Below are positions 12,604 through 26,247 of a stretch of 64,000 nucleotides of DNA, in pieces. A program made the translations under genes and the position numbers. Positions within the stretch are counted from its first letter, which is position 1. Each line of letters begins with the position of its first letter. The DNA comes from Vidua macroura. Taxonomy: Eukaryota > Chordata > Aves > Passeriformes > Viduidae. Below the pieces are notes generated by a model. That model was not told the origin of the DNA. It worked only from the letters and a program-made list of their open reading frames with translations, and made no database searches. The DNA lies in the NCBI RefSeq assembly GCF_024509145.1, contig NC_071575.1:47032269-47096268 (forward strand). The letters run 5' to 3'.

Positions 12604-15600
12604 ATACTTCATATTGCATATTGAGCTTTACATAATGCTACACATGGGTCAATTGTGAAAGAAAATAATACTCCTGCTTCAAAGAACTGATTCAGAGGTT
12701 CTGTCATGGCCTCTCAATTCTGTGCTTTACAGGGATGATATTGAGTAATTAATTTTTTTCTGGGATATACTTTGAAGTTAAAAAGTGGTAGCAGTTCATG
12801 CCATAATCAGTCCTCAAATTCAAAACTTCCTGCACCCAGAATCACCAATTCAAGAGTTTTCCTTAAGCAAATCTACTTTGTTGCAGTTCAGTAACATAAA
12901 ATTGCTTATGTCCCCTGTACCTATGCAACTCTTTTCAAGGTGATCAGTTTACAGTGTGTTAAGTGGTTGCACGTAGGTCAGCAAACAGAATCCAGGATCT
13001 GATGATAGGCAACTGAAGATTAGAAGCTGAACTACAAACATTTAAAACAAACAAAAAAATGTTGTTCTTTGTGGATACAAGTCCACTAGTGGAGTGGAAA
13101 TTGGGGGAAAATGTCATCCCTCTGCTGAAGTTCAAGTCACAGAAGTCTGCACTTTTTCATCCAGACTTTTCCTCGGGCAGTCTGCTCAATCCAGTTGAAA
13201 ACACCAATGTAATTTTCTTCTACTTCTTGCCTCTATTTAAAATTAAGAAACATAATGAGAAGTATGTAATATGCTTACTATTAAAATAGATCTGCTAATG
13301 CAGAGAAGTTTGATACTTTCAATAGTCTATGGTATCTTTTACAAAATAGAGTAATACATGAATCAGAGTATTATCTAAGAAAAAAATTAACAGCAATCGC
13401 TGTTCCAAATTGAAACCACCTTAGTTTTGTATAAAAGATGAAAATGTAACTGAAAAGGTATACTCCTCCTACGACATATTGACATATATACTATCTGTCA
13501 GGCTGAAAAGGTTTTACGCTGATTAAGCACATGCCTGTGTTTTCACCCTCAAAAAGAAAAGCCAGGGACCTTCAAGTACAGAACACCTGCCTTGCCCTCT
13601 ATCCTAACCAGTTGTTTCTGTATTGCCAGCAACACAGCCAGATGCATGAGACTGTGGTGAATCAATGCTTCAAAGCACAGCTATTCCTGCAAGGATACAT
13701 TCAGCCCAGGAGAGGGACATGGCTTTGAGATCCATTCCACTCAGGAATCCCAGGATGAGCCTATCAGCTCCTGGGGTGATTCACAACCAAACTAATTTTG
13801 TCTTTTCAACAGTCTTACTGATCGTGGAGGACTAGTTTCATATACTGGCAGAAGTGGAGGAAAAATAAAAAAGGAAAAACATTCAGAGATTCAGTGTATC
13901 TTTCCATCCTAATCAAGACCCAAAGACTCATCAAGGATCAAAAGGAAGTTTGTTACAGATAAAAAAACAGGCCTATTTTAGTATAATGCTAAAACTGATG
14001 TGCCATTATATTACCCACCTTTTTGGGGAGATGGGAATATTTTTCTCTTATCTTTTTTTCTTCATAATTTCATTGATTTTACAGGTACCAATGACCCAAA
14101 ATATCTGCCTTAAAGAATATATCACATTGATTGACACACTATGGCAGCATTTCACTTATATTTACAGCTGAGCCATTCACCACCAACTGCAATGTCATTT
14201 CCTAAATTTTAGTATCCTGGTAGTTCTACAGGTACAGTGGTATAAAAAGAGTTAAACACACACCTAGGAAAACACAGAGCTGCAGAGATTTGTAATAGAA
14301 ATTTTAATACTGATATGACTGCAGAATAAATGGGAATACAGGGGAGGAGAAGGAAATAATGAAAAGGAATTACAAAAGGCCTATATAAATGGATATATTG
14401 GTGAAAATTACATTAATCAGCCTTAAAGGCCCTCCACACACATCTTCATAGCACATATCAATTAGAAAAACAAGCTAAAGGAACAAGCTAAAAGGGGGAA
14501 TGGTGTACTGCAGATAAACCTGAAAGGTAAAGAACAGAGATGAATGACCCAGGTAAGGAGACAAGAGATAGTGAGGACATCCTAAGGACTCAGAGAAGGG
14601 GCATAGGATGGAAAGACAAAAGATCATAATCACTGTCAGCTCCTTGAAAGGCAAATCCTAAATCAATACATGGTCACCAACCTAAGAAGAAGGAGCAAGG
14701 ATAATAAGAACTTATAGTCAGAAATTATAGTCAGTGTTACTATAAATATGACTACAGTACAGGTGTACTATAAAAATTGAAAGAGATTTTAAAAATTAAA
14801 TTATATTTATAGATTAGAATATATTTTCACTGTTTCTATCAGTCAGAGTGACTAATGGCTCATGTATCCACATTCACGATAGTCATCTTTATTTTCTTGT
14901 CTCTTTACGGCTGACCTTTTAAAACAGCATATAGTGTATACTCCTTTCAAAGAAGTATACAGATATTGTATGCTGGTGTACAGATTACATATAAATCATA
15001 TAACTTGATATAAAACCTTCCAGTTGAATTGTGTTGTCCTGAACTTCTATGTTACTGCACTGTATTAATAAGATTACATTTTAAAGAGCTATTAGAATAT
15101 CTCTGGACAAGTCCTCCATTAATTTAAAAGCCTACAATGTTAATGTATGTCTACAGCAAAAGATCAAAGTTTTTATATTATAATTGATTTAAAATTTTAG
15201 TTTGAAACTTGGTAGATGGATGGTTGGAAGAAAAGAAAGGAACATAATGCACAGTCAGTCCTGGGGTTTGCTTATGGGTTGGCAGTTGTTACAGTTCCAA
15301 AGCAACCCACACCACCCACTCTCCTTTCAGGCTTTCCATGGGAACTATTTTGCTCTATCCCTCTTTGCAGAGAGTCTGAACTCCCAGGTGGTAACATCCC
15401 TATTCACTGAATTAACTAATTTCCAACTTCTCCAATTCCATTCCAGGGCATATCAATGCTTTCAAATGGCTGTGACAGAGAACAGGTATGGATTTAAAAC
15501 ACCATTTTTGTATTTCTAATACAGCAAAAAGAAAAAAGGATCAAGATCACAGATGATATTTAACCTTAACTTTTGCACTTCTTTACAAGTTTGTAGATTC

Positions 15601-16842
15601 CTTTTCAGCTGACTCACCATGCCATACAGTTCCAGAGAAGACAGACTGCACTTGCCTGTTGCTCTCAAACAGCATTTCCAGTGTACAAATCAGTCTCTCA
15701 AAAGATACTTTGTGCTGTTAGCCTGCACTTCATAAAGCTGTTTGATTCCTGTCTCCAGTAGTAGATTTTCAGCAGTACATTTACATTTCAAATCAGGAAG
15801 TGAATACAAGCCATTTTCTGACCCTTTTCATTTGCATTTCCTCTGACAGGAATTACCCACTGGAACAAGGGCACCCCATTGAACTCATTGTCTTGCCATG
15901 CTATAACGAACAGAATAGCAACAATAATAATTTTTTCTTCCCCACAATACCTGATTAGAAGTAAACACTCCATTCTACAGACAAGTTGTACAAGGATACA
16001 CTCCTAAACACAAGATTAAATTTTCCTGTCTGGAACGTAACTGTTTTAGTGCATCTGTTGTCCAGCATCTTTAAAACACACAAAATAAAACCCTTTTTTT
16101 GCAAATAAGTAAAACAAGGAAGGTATAATTCTTCAAACAAAATTTTTTCTCTCCTAAATACTTTAAAATATAAGGGCAGCCATGCTGAACTTGATCCAAG
16201 ATCTCATCTATCCTTGCATCTCATCTCTGACACTAGTCAGAAAAAGACCTGCCTTCAAAAGTGTTTAAGACAGGAAAAGCCTGTATCATGCTTCCTTCTC
16301 CCTTGAGCCCGTATTTCCCCAGCCTCCAACTATTTTTTATCTCAATGAATTTTGTAGCCTGGTGTTGTTTTCCTAGAATTCCAGTTAGTATAAAATATAA
16401 ACCATGTCTAGTGTTTCATCACACTGATGTTTTGTCACACTTGACTTCATCCTCAATCTCAGAGGATGGAATACTTTCTCTGTCTTAAATCTAACAACCA
16501 GCGAAATGAAAAAAAGTAATTTACTGGTGGTGTTTCTGTATATTCTCAACAGCAATTTTCATGTAATGAGAGAAGATTTTAATTGCAAGAATTAACAGCT
16601 TTATTTAGCATTAACTTGACATAAAATTAGCAGTTTCCATCTGAAAATAAAATCTGAAGCAGTTCTCTTTCAATAGTTGATCAAAATAAATGCAAAAATT
16701 AAGGAATACTCAGGATTTAATCACCTCTTTGGCACAGCTGACAGTAATTGTAACCATAACATAAATAATTTGTATACACAGGCATATAAAGAAAGCACTG
16801 ATGAGACCAACTATAAAAGTATTTTGGTTGCAGTTCATTTAA

Positions 16843-16887
16843 AGTCAAGTTCAGACTTGACTAGGCTGAAGCATGTTTCAGCCTAGT
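16843..16887. repeat. Two adjoining perfect hairpins
   Basis: First hairpin: AGTCAAGT (16843-16850), loop tcag, ACTTGACT (16855-16862). Second hairpin: ACTAGGCTGAA (16860-16870), loop gcatgt, TTCAGCCTAGT (16877-16887). They share three bases, so both cannot be fully formed at once. No transposon ends were recognised around them. Confidence 0.85.
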
Positions 16888-19800
16888 GAGAATCATTTTA
16901 TATTTGGACATCAGAAGCATATTCTGTGATCTACTGCTCTGCAATAAACAGATGTTTGAATACACCCTATGCTATGGATAACATTAAATCTGCCTCCTGG
17001 GATTTACAGGACATTGGCTCTTAATGAGCAAATTTAATACAGTGGCAAAATACAGAATGTGTGAGATAATACACAGAAAATAATGCAAAAGTCTATTTTT
17101 ATCCATACATTTTTAACTGTACTTAATATTTGTTACAGACTAAAACTATACCAAGAAGGAAGTATTACACTGTGTGTCTTACTGTTATGCATTGTAGACC
17201 ACTAGCTATGTATAAAGCAAAACAATATATGTTGGCTATTCTAAGAGAAATTTTCTTTAGAGAAAAAAAAAAAGTAAATTAAGCATGGAATTCACTTTAT
17301 GGCTATGAAGTTACAATTAAATATAGGTAAGAGGATCATAAATAAGAAAATTAAGTCTTTCAGTAGGAATAGATGAGAAAAAGGTTCTGCTAAGACTGTG
17401 TTTTTTAAGAAACTAAGTGAATCTCTGATCATGGAGTAATGTTCACAGTCCACCTGAGTCACTGGTGAGAGACAGGAGAGTCCTGCCTTGTTCGAGGCAG
17501 GATAACTTTATTTAAATGTGGCAGACTGAAAACTTTTGGAAACATATACAAATATATCAGCACGGCTACAGCAAACAGATAAAGGATAACTCATAGTAGC
17601 TGAGGATGGAAATATTATTTTTGTAGGCATATTAACTGAGTTTGTAGATAACAAAACGTTCTGTTAGATAAAATGGCAGTTCTGACAGGTGTGTGCCTGT
17701 TCCTTGTTACTCCTCTTGCCAATGTACATGTCTGTCTGTATAAAGCCATCTCCTGGCTCTCTCCTAAGTATTCAGTACAAAATTGTTTTAACTATTTCCA
17801 TGGAACAAGGCAACTGAAAATCAGATATGGACCATTTCACCCACTCACTCTCTTTGTCACCCAAGGCTGTGTTTTAGAGCCACAAAGAATTTGCAGCTTG
17901 TTTACAGACTAAAGAACACACATTAAAATGCTGTTTACTTATTTTCTGACTAAGGGTGAACTATTGCTTCAAGCTGATGGTTCAATCTGCCCTTCTGAAC
18001 TGCTTTTAACTAACCCTCTAAGGCTTTTACGAGATTTTGGTTCAACCAGAATTGTCATATCAAAAGAGACCTTTAACTTTCATCTGAGGAGAAATGCCAA
18101 TCATGGGTAATTTCTGACTTGTTAACAAATCTCCAGAGTATTCAAAAAGCTGATAACGCTTCAGGATATTAAGCAGAATCACAGAAGACAAAAATTTTTG
18201 TAAAAGGATTAATTGCACATACTAGAATGGAATATAACTTCTATGGAACTTCTATAATGGAATGACTGGCTCCATCACACATCTGTCCTGTTTCTTGTTT
18301 CTGTATTTCCAGGTCAGCATATCCCACATCACTTCTCTTGAGAAAAGCTACTTCTCTTAATTCTAATGAATCTCCCATACCCTTAATAAGTATTCCATTC
18401 CTGGAGCTATCCCTCAGTCATGTGTATAAATTAATCTCCAAAATTTGTAGCAGATGATTATCCTGGGAGAGCTTCTAAGAAAGGACTTTGCTCTGCCTCC
18501 TATTACCCTTAGGTAATACATTATCTATGCACTCTGAGCTTCACCTAAGGCTCCTATTAGTTCTTTGCATTTGCTATTGATTTATTTTTCAAATACCTAA
18601 TATAGCTTTTTGATAAAGAAACAGTTAACAATTAACTCTGCAGCAATAAGAAACAAAGCAAAACAAACCAACAAACAAAAACCCACCAAAAAAAAACACC
18701 AACCAGCCAACCCACAACAGAAAACTGTCACAACAGTAATTGTGACTACTGCAAAAGAAGTTTTGTTCTTAGGTACGTTTAGAGAATAATCCATAATTCT
18801 ATACTTTTTGATGACTTTCTATAATTGAGCTATGACAATTTTAAATGGAGAGGACTACATAATGTAGTCTGTAAAGTTCAGTTTTGAATTGTTACTGCAA
18901 ACTCAGCTAACGTGTATGGTCAAGCACACTAATGTGAAGAGATGCTTTTTGAAGAAGAGGGCTAAATTAACTGAATCCCAGCATAGAACCTAGAGATAAT
19001 AAGATACTTTGAGAAACCTATTTTCAAGTTTTCTGGATTAAAGTAAGAGGTCAAATAACAGGCCTTAAATGGCAAGATGTCTACCTAGAAAATAACAGAA
19101 ATGGAAAACAAAACAAAGTATATCACATCCTGCATTTATTTAAATAATGCAAAAAGACATTAGAAAATGAATACATTCTAGGACTTAGCATATATTACCT
19201 TGATATGTCACTGAAAATTACTAAAAGGTGTTTAAACTCTCTGAAAAACTGATTTCTAGCAAAATGGACTAATTTTTAACTCGGTCCTGCACAGAGACTA
19301 TTTGGGGAATTTCCTTTGAAGAAGCTCTGCCATTTGTTTATAGTATTTTTAGGGAATTCTTCATTTATTTCAGCAAAAACTGACACAGCATGAAGCATCA
19401 ATTCCTAGTAAACAACAATACAGAACTATCTATCCATAACTGACAGTAAAGCTCAGTCATCCATACTGAATTGTGATGACCATAAGTGCCATTAAAACTT
19501 GGTAATTTGTGTAGCTTCTGAGCATGTTTAATTGAAATATTAGAACAGTAAAATGCATTCCCTTTGGATAGAACAACACAAAAAAACAACTTACCTATTT
19601 AAGCCCATTTTCTCAAATGTTTTTCAAATACATTTTATCTGTGAGAGAGTTAAACAGTTTAGTACCAGAGGCTCATTTGCACACTTGCACTACAAAATTT
19701 AAATCAATTTGCATAATCAAGTCCTACCAAGTGTTTGCCACCAAGATGAATTATGTCTTTTCTTTTAGCTTACCCTTGAGCTGTTGTGAGGAGGAAAACA

Positions 19801-20373
19801 AACAAATAGTGCTAGATAAAATTTAGAGTTCTGACTACACCACTGAATTAGTAATGACCATAAATACAGCTTACAAAGTCACATTTCTGCATAGCAACGG
19901 TTCTGGTAAAATTTATTTAGTGTAAATATGTACCTTAAATGTACAAAGACTTGTACTTTTCATTTGAAGAGTATCTTGTAGCCAGCATTTAAGTAGCTGT
20001 GCCATGCCTAGCCCTAATCCCTTCTCACAGGGTGATTAGTACCAGGCATTCCAGGAAAAAAGCATGAGAAATCTCAGATGAATCCCATTTGATTATTACT
20101 GTAGATACTTTCATCACTTTGTCCTATTTTGAACCTTAAGAAATTCTTAGTTTTATTTCAGTACTGATTGTTCAAATGTTTTGATATATGTCTCCCAAAA
20201 ATATATATCCTGATAAAGTTACACAGTCTATCCTAAGTTTTCATAATAAATAAAAGAAATGAAAGCTTAAGATAGTATTGTTAAGCTCATTATCAACAGT
20301 TTTATTCAGGGTATTCTAACCAAACATTTTTGAGAGAGATGAAACTCATGAAATTTTTGGCCCCTTCTTGCAC

Positions 20374-20409
20374 ACACAGATGATACAACCTACACAGATG
20401 ATATAACCT
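20374..20409. repeat. 18-bp tandem duplication
   Basis: Two adjacent copies of acacagatgatacaacct with one C-to-T difference. Recent slippage-type event. Confidence 0.9.
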
Positions 20410-21830
20410 ACCCCGCCTCCTTTTTTTCAGCAGATAACTTTATTCTTCAACTTCTATTTTTCCAGATGTCTTTAAGGTGTTTTAATAATCACTTTACCTT
20501 TTACTTTCTTGTAATGGTGACACAGAGAGCAGAAATTTTCATAATGAAAATGAGTACTACCCATGACCGTAAAAAGCATGTAAAATGTCATCTCTTTCCC
20601 AAGGAATCACCATGGGCACTAGGAAATTATAATAATTGTTACTGGCCATGAGACAGAGTGATTAGTTATGAACCAAGAAGAAGAGAGCTAAGTGTATCAG
20701 CTCTTCAGTTCATGAATATATAAAAAAAAATGAAAGGAAAAAAAAATTTGTCTTCACAAAAGATAAGAAAAACAAGGCAAAAAAAAAAAACTGTTAAAAA
20801 AAAAGAGGTTTTCTGATGAGAAGTTTCAAAAACTGAATGCAACATGATACAGAAGTTGAAATCAAATTCAGTAAGTCTAAAGTAAAAAGTACAGTGAGAG
20901 CAGAAACCTTGACATTACATTACAAGAAATACATTGCAAAAGATCAATTTTTTCTTATAAATTGATGATAAAACAGTAAAATAAATACATCAGCTGGGAA
21001 AAAAATCTATAAGATAGTAAGGTTCAAATATCAGAGATAGAGTTTCCAACCTTCCTGAAATTAATACTTTACTAAAAACATTAAATATCTGTATGTATTT
21101 TGTTAGTGTACTTCTCATTTCTCTGTTAATAGTAGGGAAAAATTATCATTTGTTATTTAATACCCTGTAAATCATAAAAGCTCAAAGAAAAATGGGTTTC
21201 TAATTGGGAAATACAGTAAGATGAGGTTTTTAAAGGAAAAAAACTTTCAAAAACTTTACTGGCAACATAAATCAAGGTGGAAATTTTTAGCCACTGAGTC
21301 ATGTGAACCATGTCTAAACTGCAGGACGTATTCTCCAGGAGAAAGATTAAATACTAATCCAAGTTAATCACAAAGAGAGAATGAGCAATATTTTCTGGAA
21401 GATAATCCATTACATTTCTTGTAATTAATATTAAAAAAATCTCAAGCAAGAAATCCAGTATCTACTATACCAAAACATTTTGTCAATACACTTGTACGTA
21501 CCAATGTCTAGCAGAGCTATGGAGTAAAATTTAAACCTAAAAGAATATATCAAGCTGAAGATTTCACTGCAAAATTAAAATAATTTCCTACTGTGTTGGA
21601 AAAGTCTAAACAGAAATGTGTATGTGCAGGAAACTCCAGATTCTCTGCAAGCACCAATACTCCTTGTATACTCCATGTACACACATTTGCGTACATGAAT
21701 GCTAAGTGCCAAAATCCATTGACTTGTACTGTCATTTCAAGAACAGACTAACCTAACATCACCCAGCCCGGCATCAAATGAAGACAGTATTCTCCTCATC
21801 CTGCAACCCCTTGAACCTTTTTATCTTGAA

Positions 21831-21860
21831 CATCCCATTCCATCCCATCCCATCCCATTC
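21831..21860. repeat. Pentamer array (CATCC/CATTC)6
   Basis: Six pentamers in the order CATCC, CATTC, CATCC, CATCC, CATCC, CATTC. On the minus strand this is a GGGAT/GGAAT-type simple repeat. Confidence 0.9.
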
Positions 21861-22218
21861 CAGAGCATTTGTAGAGCTCCCCAAAACCTGAATTTATCTG
21901 GTTTCCAATGTTCTCCAAGAACAAACAAAACCAACAAAGAACACAAAATAGAAGAAAACATTCCAAATGGCTGCCAGTTAACCAGTTCAGTATAATTTAC
22001 TGGGTGGGTTTCATGTGCAGTGAGCCAAGGAGGACAGATGCCTCTTGCAACTGCAGTGTTGAATGTTTGGGAAACTGCAGCATTATGAGTAACAAGCCAT
22101 AGAGCTGACTCTTCTGGAAAGTACAGATCTACTGCACAGATATGGCATGGCAGTGTATCATGTGCTAGCACTTCCTGCTTCACTCACCACTGTCTACATA
22201 ACTATAAGTTCTTGAAAC

Positions 22219-22237
22219 AAAAAAAAAAAAAAAAAAA
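22219..22237 (+). repeat. A19 homopolymer
   Basis: Nineteen A residues. No processed gene copy or SINE body was recognised just upstream, so it is listed as a simple repeat. Confidence 0.9.
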
Positions 22238-24590
22238 TTATTCTGAATAAAAATTATTTGAAGGTAAGTGGATGAATTTTAGGGTATTTTAACTGAAAAC
22301 AAAACATGTTGTAGATAGTTTTGGATAAAAAAACCAGGATATCCATATTTATACACAAAAATACTTGGAACTGTGCAAAGTAAGGAAGCTGGTTTTATTG
22401 ATGTTGTAAATACACAATTTTCAAAAATGGCATGGAGGTCTTGCAGATAAAGCAAGAAAACAGAAGGCTATGTAGTTTTCTCCACCCTCAACATGTAAAA
22501 GCAAAAAAAAAAAAAAGTGAAGAATTTACCATGAATTCTCTCATTAAAATTAAAATCCTGGTCAACCCTGGAACCATGTTTAGTATACAAAGATATAAAA
22601 AAATATTAGAAATACATATTTTCCCCATCACTCAACAGTCATTACATTTGATATAATTCCCATTCCTTTGCACTTCACATTCTGAAGTAATACTCCTTTT
22701 GTTGCTCTTTGAACTCTATTGATAGAAACGAAAATTGTTTGATTAAGTAACCACAGATGTTCTCTCTTCAACTTGAGGTCTGGTCATTTTGGATTACAGC
22801 TGCATAAACAGGAAGTGTTATAGAAAACTCAAACAATCCCTCTTGAAACAAAGCTGTCAGAATACATTTAAGTTAGCTACTTTTGCAGTACTCTAATACA
22901 AGCAGAAGGTTTAACATCCTCTCTGAAAGACAAATTCAATTACATACTACAGGACTTTTCAACAAAAGAATAATGATATTTGGCACAGGCATTTTTTGAG
23001 AGAAGGACTAGGACACTTCAGATGAGTTCAGAAAGCCATTTTCAGCTGTCAACATGTAAGCATCCATTTGCTTTCTAGCCTCTACTGATGGTTTTAACTA
23101 AACCTCTGCTGTGCATCACAGGACTTTAAACAACTGACATCCTAGATACCCCCAAGTGGGCACTTAAATGTAACCATCAATCTCTCAATACAATTCTAAT
23201 CTTTAATTACAGAACAAAACCAGGTTTTGCCTAAACTACAAATGATTGCCAGCACCAGTAGTAACTCTGAGATAAAATTCTTAAAAGAAATACTTGATGG
23301 TTTCTTTGAAGTTAGTCTAGGAATTTTCTATGATGTAAAAGATGGACTACTACCAGAAAAGTCTGATTTTCCTCACGTTAATTAGTTCTCTTGACTCTCA
23401 ATATCACTGTCATAGTATAACAGACACTTCAGTGAAATCATCTGAATGATTAAATCAACTCACCATAGAAATTAGAGAAGCCTAGAGACCAGTTCCAGAA
23501 GCAACATGCTAAATAATTTTATTTTACTAGCAGATACAATTAACAATATTGCAGGAACAAGTATTCAGAATATAAAGAAACAAACCCAGGCAATTATAGA
23601 AGCTGACATTCATCTCATAGTAAAGCAGATGACTATGTTAAAAAAAAACCCAACCTATATTTGAGGAAGGCTTTATATGAAGGCACTTCTACCTATTTGT
23701 TGTACTCTACTTTGCCTAAGTAGGCTTTTTTATAATCAGTCTTCATAAAAGCTACCTGCATTTCTCCCCACATTCCTGCCCTGTTAACTCAATTATCACC
23801 TTAAACTTGTGTCATATTAAAATGATGTTGCCAATGTAAAAGTATGAAATTACTGTAATGTATCTTATAATATCTTTGTCATATATTCAGCTCAGAAAGC
23901 TCCTGCACCATTTCACTATAGCCAGTGTTTGCTTTCTCATGAAGAAATTATGTTCTAAAAATATCTTCCAAGATATCTTGCACTACTAATACATTTACTA
24001 CTTAAAAGAAAATAAGCAAACTGTTTTGTTAACTCCTAGCCTTATTTTTGTTAACTTTGTCTTATTTCAGACTTATTTCCTCTCAGACTGAGGAAACTAT
24101 TTTTAGGCTTTTCACCCAATATGAAAGTTTAATATTGACAATATCCAAAGTGCTAGGTCAACTCTCAAGAAGGCTGTAGAAAATTTCTCTTAAGGTTAAT
24201 AGAAGACAACAAAAAGCTTAAACAGCTGACAATTAGGGTCAAAATTAATGCAGATATCAATGTTTATAGCATTCTGACACTGACAAGTCAACAGCCAAAC
24301 TATTTAACTAATAAGGAAGTGAAAAAATTATCTTGTAAAGCATTCAGTTCATATAAACTTCCAGGCACTAATCTGCATATATCCCAGCACTAGTGTCTCC
24401 CACACTGGTTTTTCTCACCCTTCCATGATTCTCAGTAATAGGAACAACAACATACTGCATGAAGGCCTGGGCAATAAAAGGAAGGTAGGTGAACTCTGCA
24501 GAATATCTTTAATATCTTTGACAGCTGGAAGAGGTCATTCAGTACAGTGATTTTAATTCCATAGAAATATAATTTTCTAGGAAACAAAGG

Positions 24591-25345
24591 TCATAGAAAT
24601 ATCACCAAATCAGCTAGGTTGGGAAAGACCTTAGAGATCATCAAGTCCAACTTACGACCTAACACCAAGGTGTCAACTAGACTGTGGCACTGAGTGCTAT
24701 GTCCAATCTTTAAGAATACCTCCAGGAATGGTGACGACACCACCTCCCTGGGCAGCCCATTCCAATGCCCAATTACCCTTTCTGTGAAGAAATTCTTCCT
24801 AATGTCCAATCTAAACCTCCCCTCGCAAAGCTTAAGACTACATCCTCTTGTCCTATCATTGGTTGCCTGTGAGAAGAGACTGACCACCACCTGGCTAAAG
24901 CCTCCTTTCAGGCAGTTGTAGAGCATAATAAGGTCTCCCCTGAGCTTCCTCTTCTCCAGGATAAACAAATCCAGCTCACTCCATCGTTCCTTACAGAACT
25001 TGTGTTCTAAGCCCCTCATCAGCCTTGTTGCCCTCCTCTGTTTATGCTCCAGCATCTCAATATCCTTCCTAAACTGAGGGGACACAGCACTCAAGGTGTG
25101 GTCTCACCAGTGCCAAGTACAGGAGAAGAATGACTTCACTGGTCCTGCTGGCCACACTATTCCTGATACAGGCCAGGATGCCATTGGCCTTCTTGGCCAC
25201 CTGTGCTCAGCTGTCTCATGTGTCCATCAGTACCACCAGGTCCTTTTCTGCCTGGCTGCTGTCCAGCCACTGTCCCCAACCTGTTGCACTGCAGGGGGTT
25301 GTTGTGGCCAAAACGTAGGATCCAGCATTTTGAGAAATAATAGCC
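24591..25345 (-). mobile_element. CR1 LINE, 5'-truncated, about 0.75 kb
   Basis: On the minus strand the element begins inside the reverse transcriptase (ILRFGHNNPLQ) and runs to a CR1 3' end with the conserved block that reads, on the plus strand, ggttgggaaagaccttagag followed by atcatcaagtccaac. The terminal octamer near 24591 (tcatagaa on the plus strand) is present but degraded. Same orientation as IMMP2L transcription and opposite to the copy at 5805-6861. Confidence 0.93.
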
Positions 25346-25360
25346 AGCACCCTCACTCAC
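24591..25360 (-). pseudogene. Broken CR1 reverse transcriptase C-terminus
   Basis: A 167-codon frame (25094-24591) carries the typical CR1 C-terminal blocks: LEHKQRRATRLMRGLE, LFILEKRKLRGDLIMLYN, FRLDIRKNFFTERVI and WNGLPREVVSSPFLEVF. It then reads on into the 3' UTR because the normal stop is lost. The upstream part (25360-25157, with FGHNNPLQ) is in another frame, so the copy is frameshifted. The catalytic Asp pair lies upstream of the truncation and is missing. Confidence 0.88.
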
Positions 25361-26021
25361 ACTAGAACAGAGTTGGAGATTGCTTCATCATTGTCCAGCT
25401 TTCAACCCGCAAATGACAGCAGAAACATAATGGGGTTTCTGCTCAGTTTTTGGACTAAGCACATAGTTCCCACCAAGCCCTTTTCCTAAAAATAACTAAC
25501 TCTGCAGGCCTCAGAAGAAGAGACAACTGAAAATGTTTTCCTTAGCAGATTCCTATGAAAGGGTTTTTGAAAAGAAAGATGGCAGAACACATAGCAGCTG
25601 ACCCAGGAGTTTGTTGTAATAGCTCAATATGGAAAAATCCAATACGGGCAGAAAGAGGGAAGCTAAAGCACAGAAGCAAGAAATTTACATCTTCCATACA
25701 TTACTAAAAAAAATCTAAGTTATTAGAAGTTAATTAAAGCCTTTTTCTACAAACTGCTAATGTTTTATAAAATTGAAGTTGTTAATTCCCTTCCTCTATG
25801 TGTTATTATGTGTGTGGGGTCCCCCAAAGTGGGATGAACCTTCCAATGAAGGTTCAGAGACTAGGAAGTCCGAGCAAGACCAAGACCTCATCACTAAGCC
25901 CCTCTTAAATGAGGCATAAGATACAGATATTTATACACTCTTGAATAAAAGGGAGGAGGAAATTTACTAAGGCAAGCATCACATTTGAAAATATCAAAAT
26001 GTTTGGAAGCTGCAGTCTGAT
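25346..26021. other. Intronic spacer with a GC-richer block and hairpin
   Basis: A GC-richer block at about 25805-25920 stands out from AT-rich surroundings and contains a perfect hairpin: TGAACCTTC (25835-25843), loop caat, GAAGGTTCA (25848-25856). I could not assign it to a known repeat. It may be a piece of an old LTR or another repeat family. Confidence 0.5.
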
Positions 26022-26247
26022 AATCATAGAATAATCCTGAGTTGGAAGGGACCCACAAGGATCATCAAAGTTCAACTCCTGGCCCTGCACAGGACTGCCA
26101 CAACAATCACACCATGTACCTAAGGATATTGTCCAAACACTTCTTGAATTCTGTCAGGCTGGTGCTGCAACCACTTCCCTGTGGAGCCTGTTCTAGTGCC
26201 CAACAACCCTCTGGGTTTCCTGATATCTAAACTAAACCTCCACTGAC
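26022..26247 (-). mobile_element. CR1 LINE 3' fragment, family related to the SINE tail
   Basis: On the plus strand the fragment starts with the reversed octamer (aatcatagaat), then gagttggaagggacccacaa, ggatcatcaaagttcaactc and ctggccctgcacaggac, followed by the CR1 coding end (a block corresponding to LEVFKQ upstream). Its tail shares CTTGTGGGTC and CTTCCAACTCAG with the SINE at 46603-46744, so it belongs to the CR1 group that donated that tail or a close relative. Confidence 0.88.

Larger units (their letters stand above)
11232..24590. other. 13 kb of intronic DNA without recognised gene
   Basis: Mostly AT-rich unique sequence. Identified items are the CA/TA microsatellite (12582-12603), adjacent hairpins (16843-16887), an 18-bp tandem duplication (20374-20409), a pentamer array (21831-21860) and an A19 run (22219-22237). 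Open frames here (for example plus 15202-15519, minus 22183-21821) show no domain, no splice context and no family resemblance, so I treat them as chance. Confidence 0.55.

Noticed and set aside
21821..22183. 120-codon open frame on the minus strand
   Set aside because: Its end is made by the CATCC pentamer array (GMGWDGMG) and the rest matches no family known to me.
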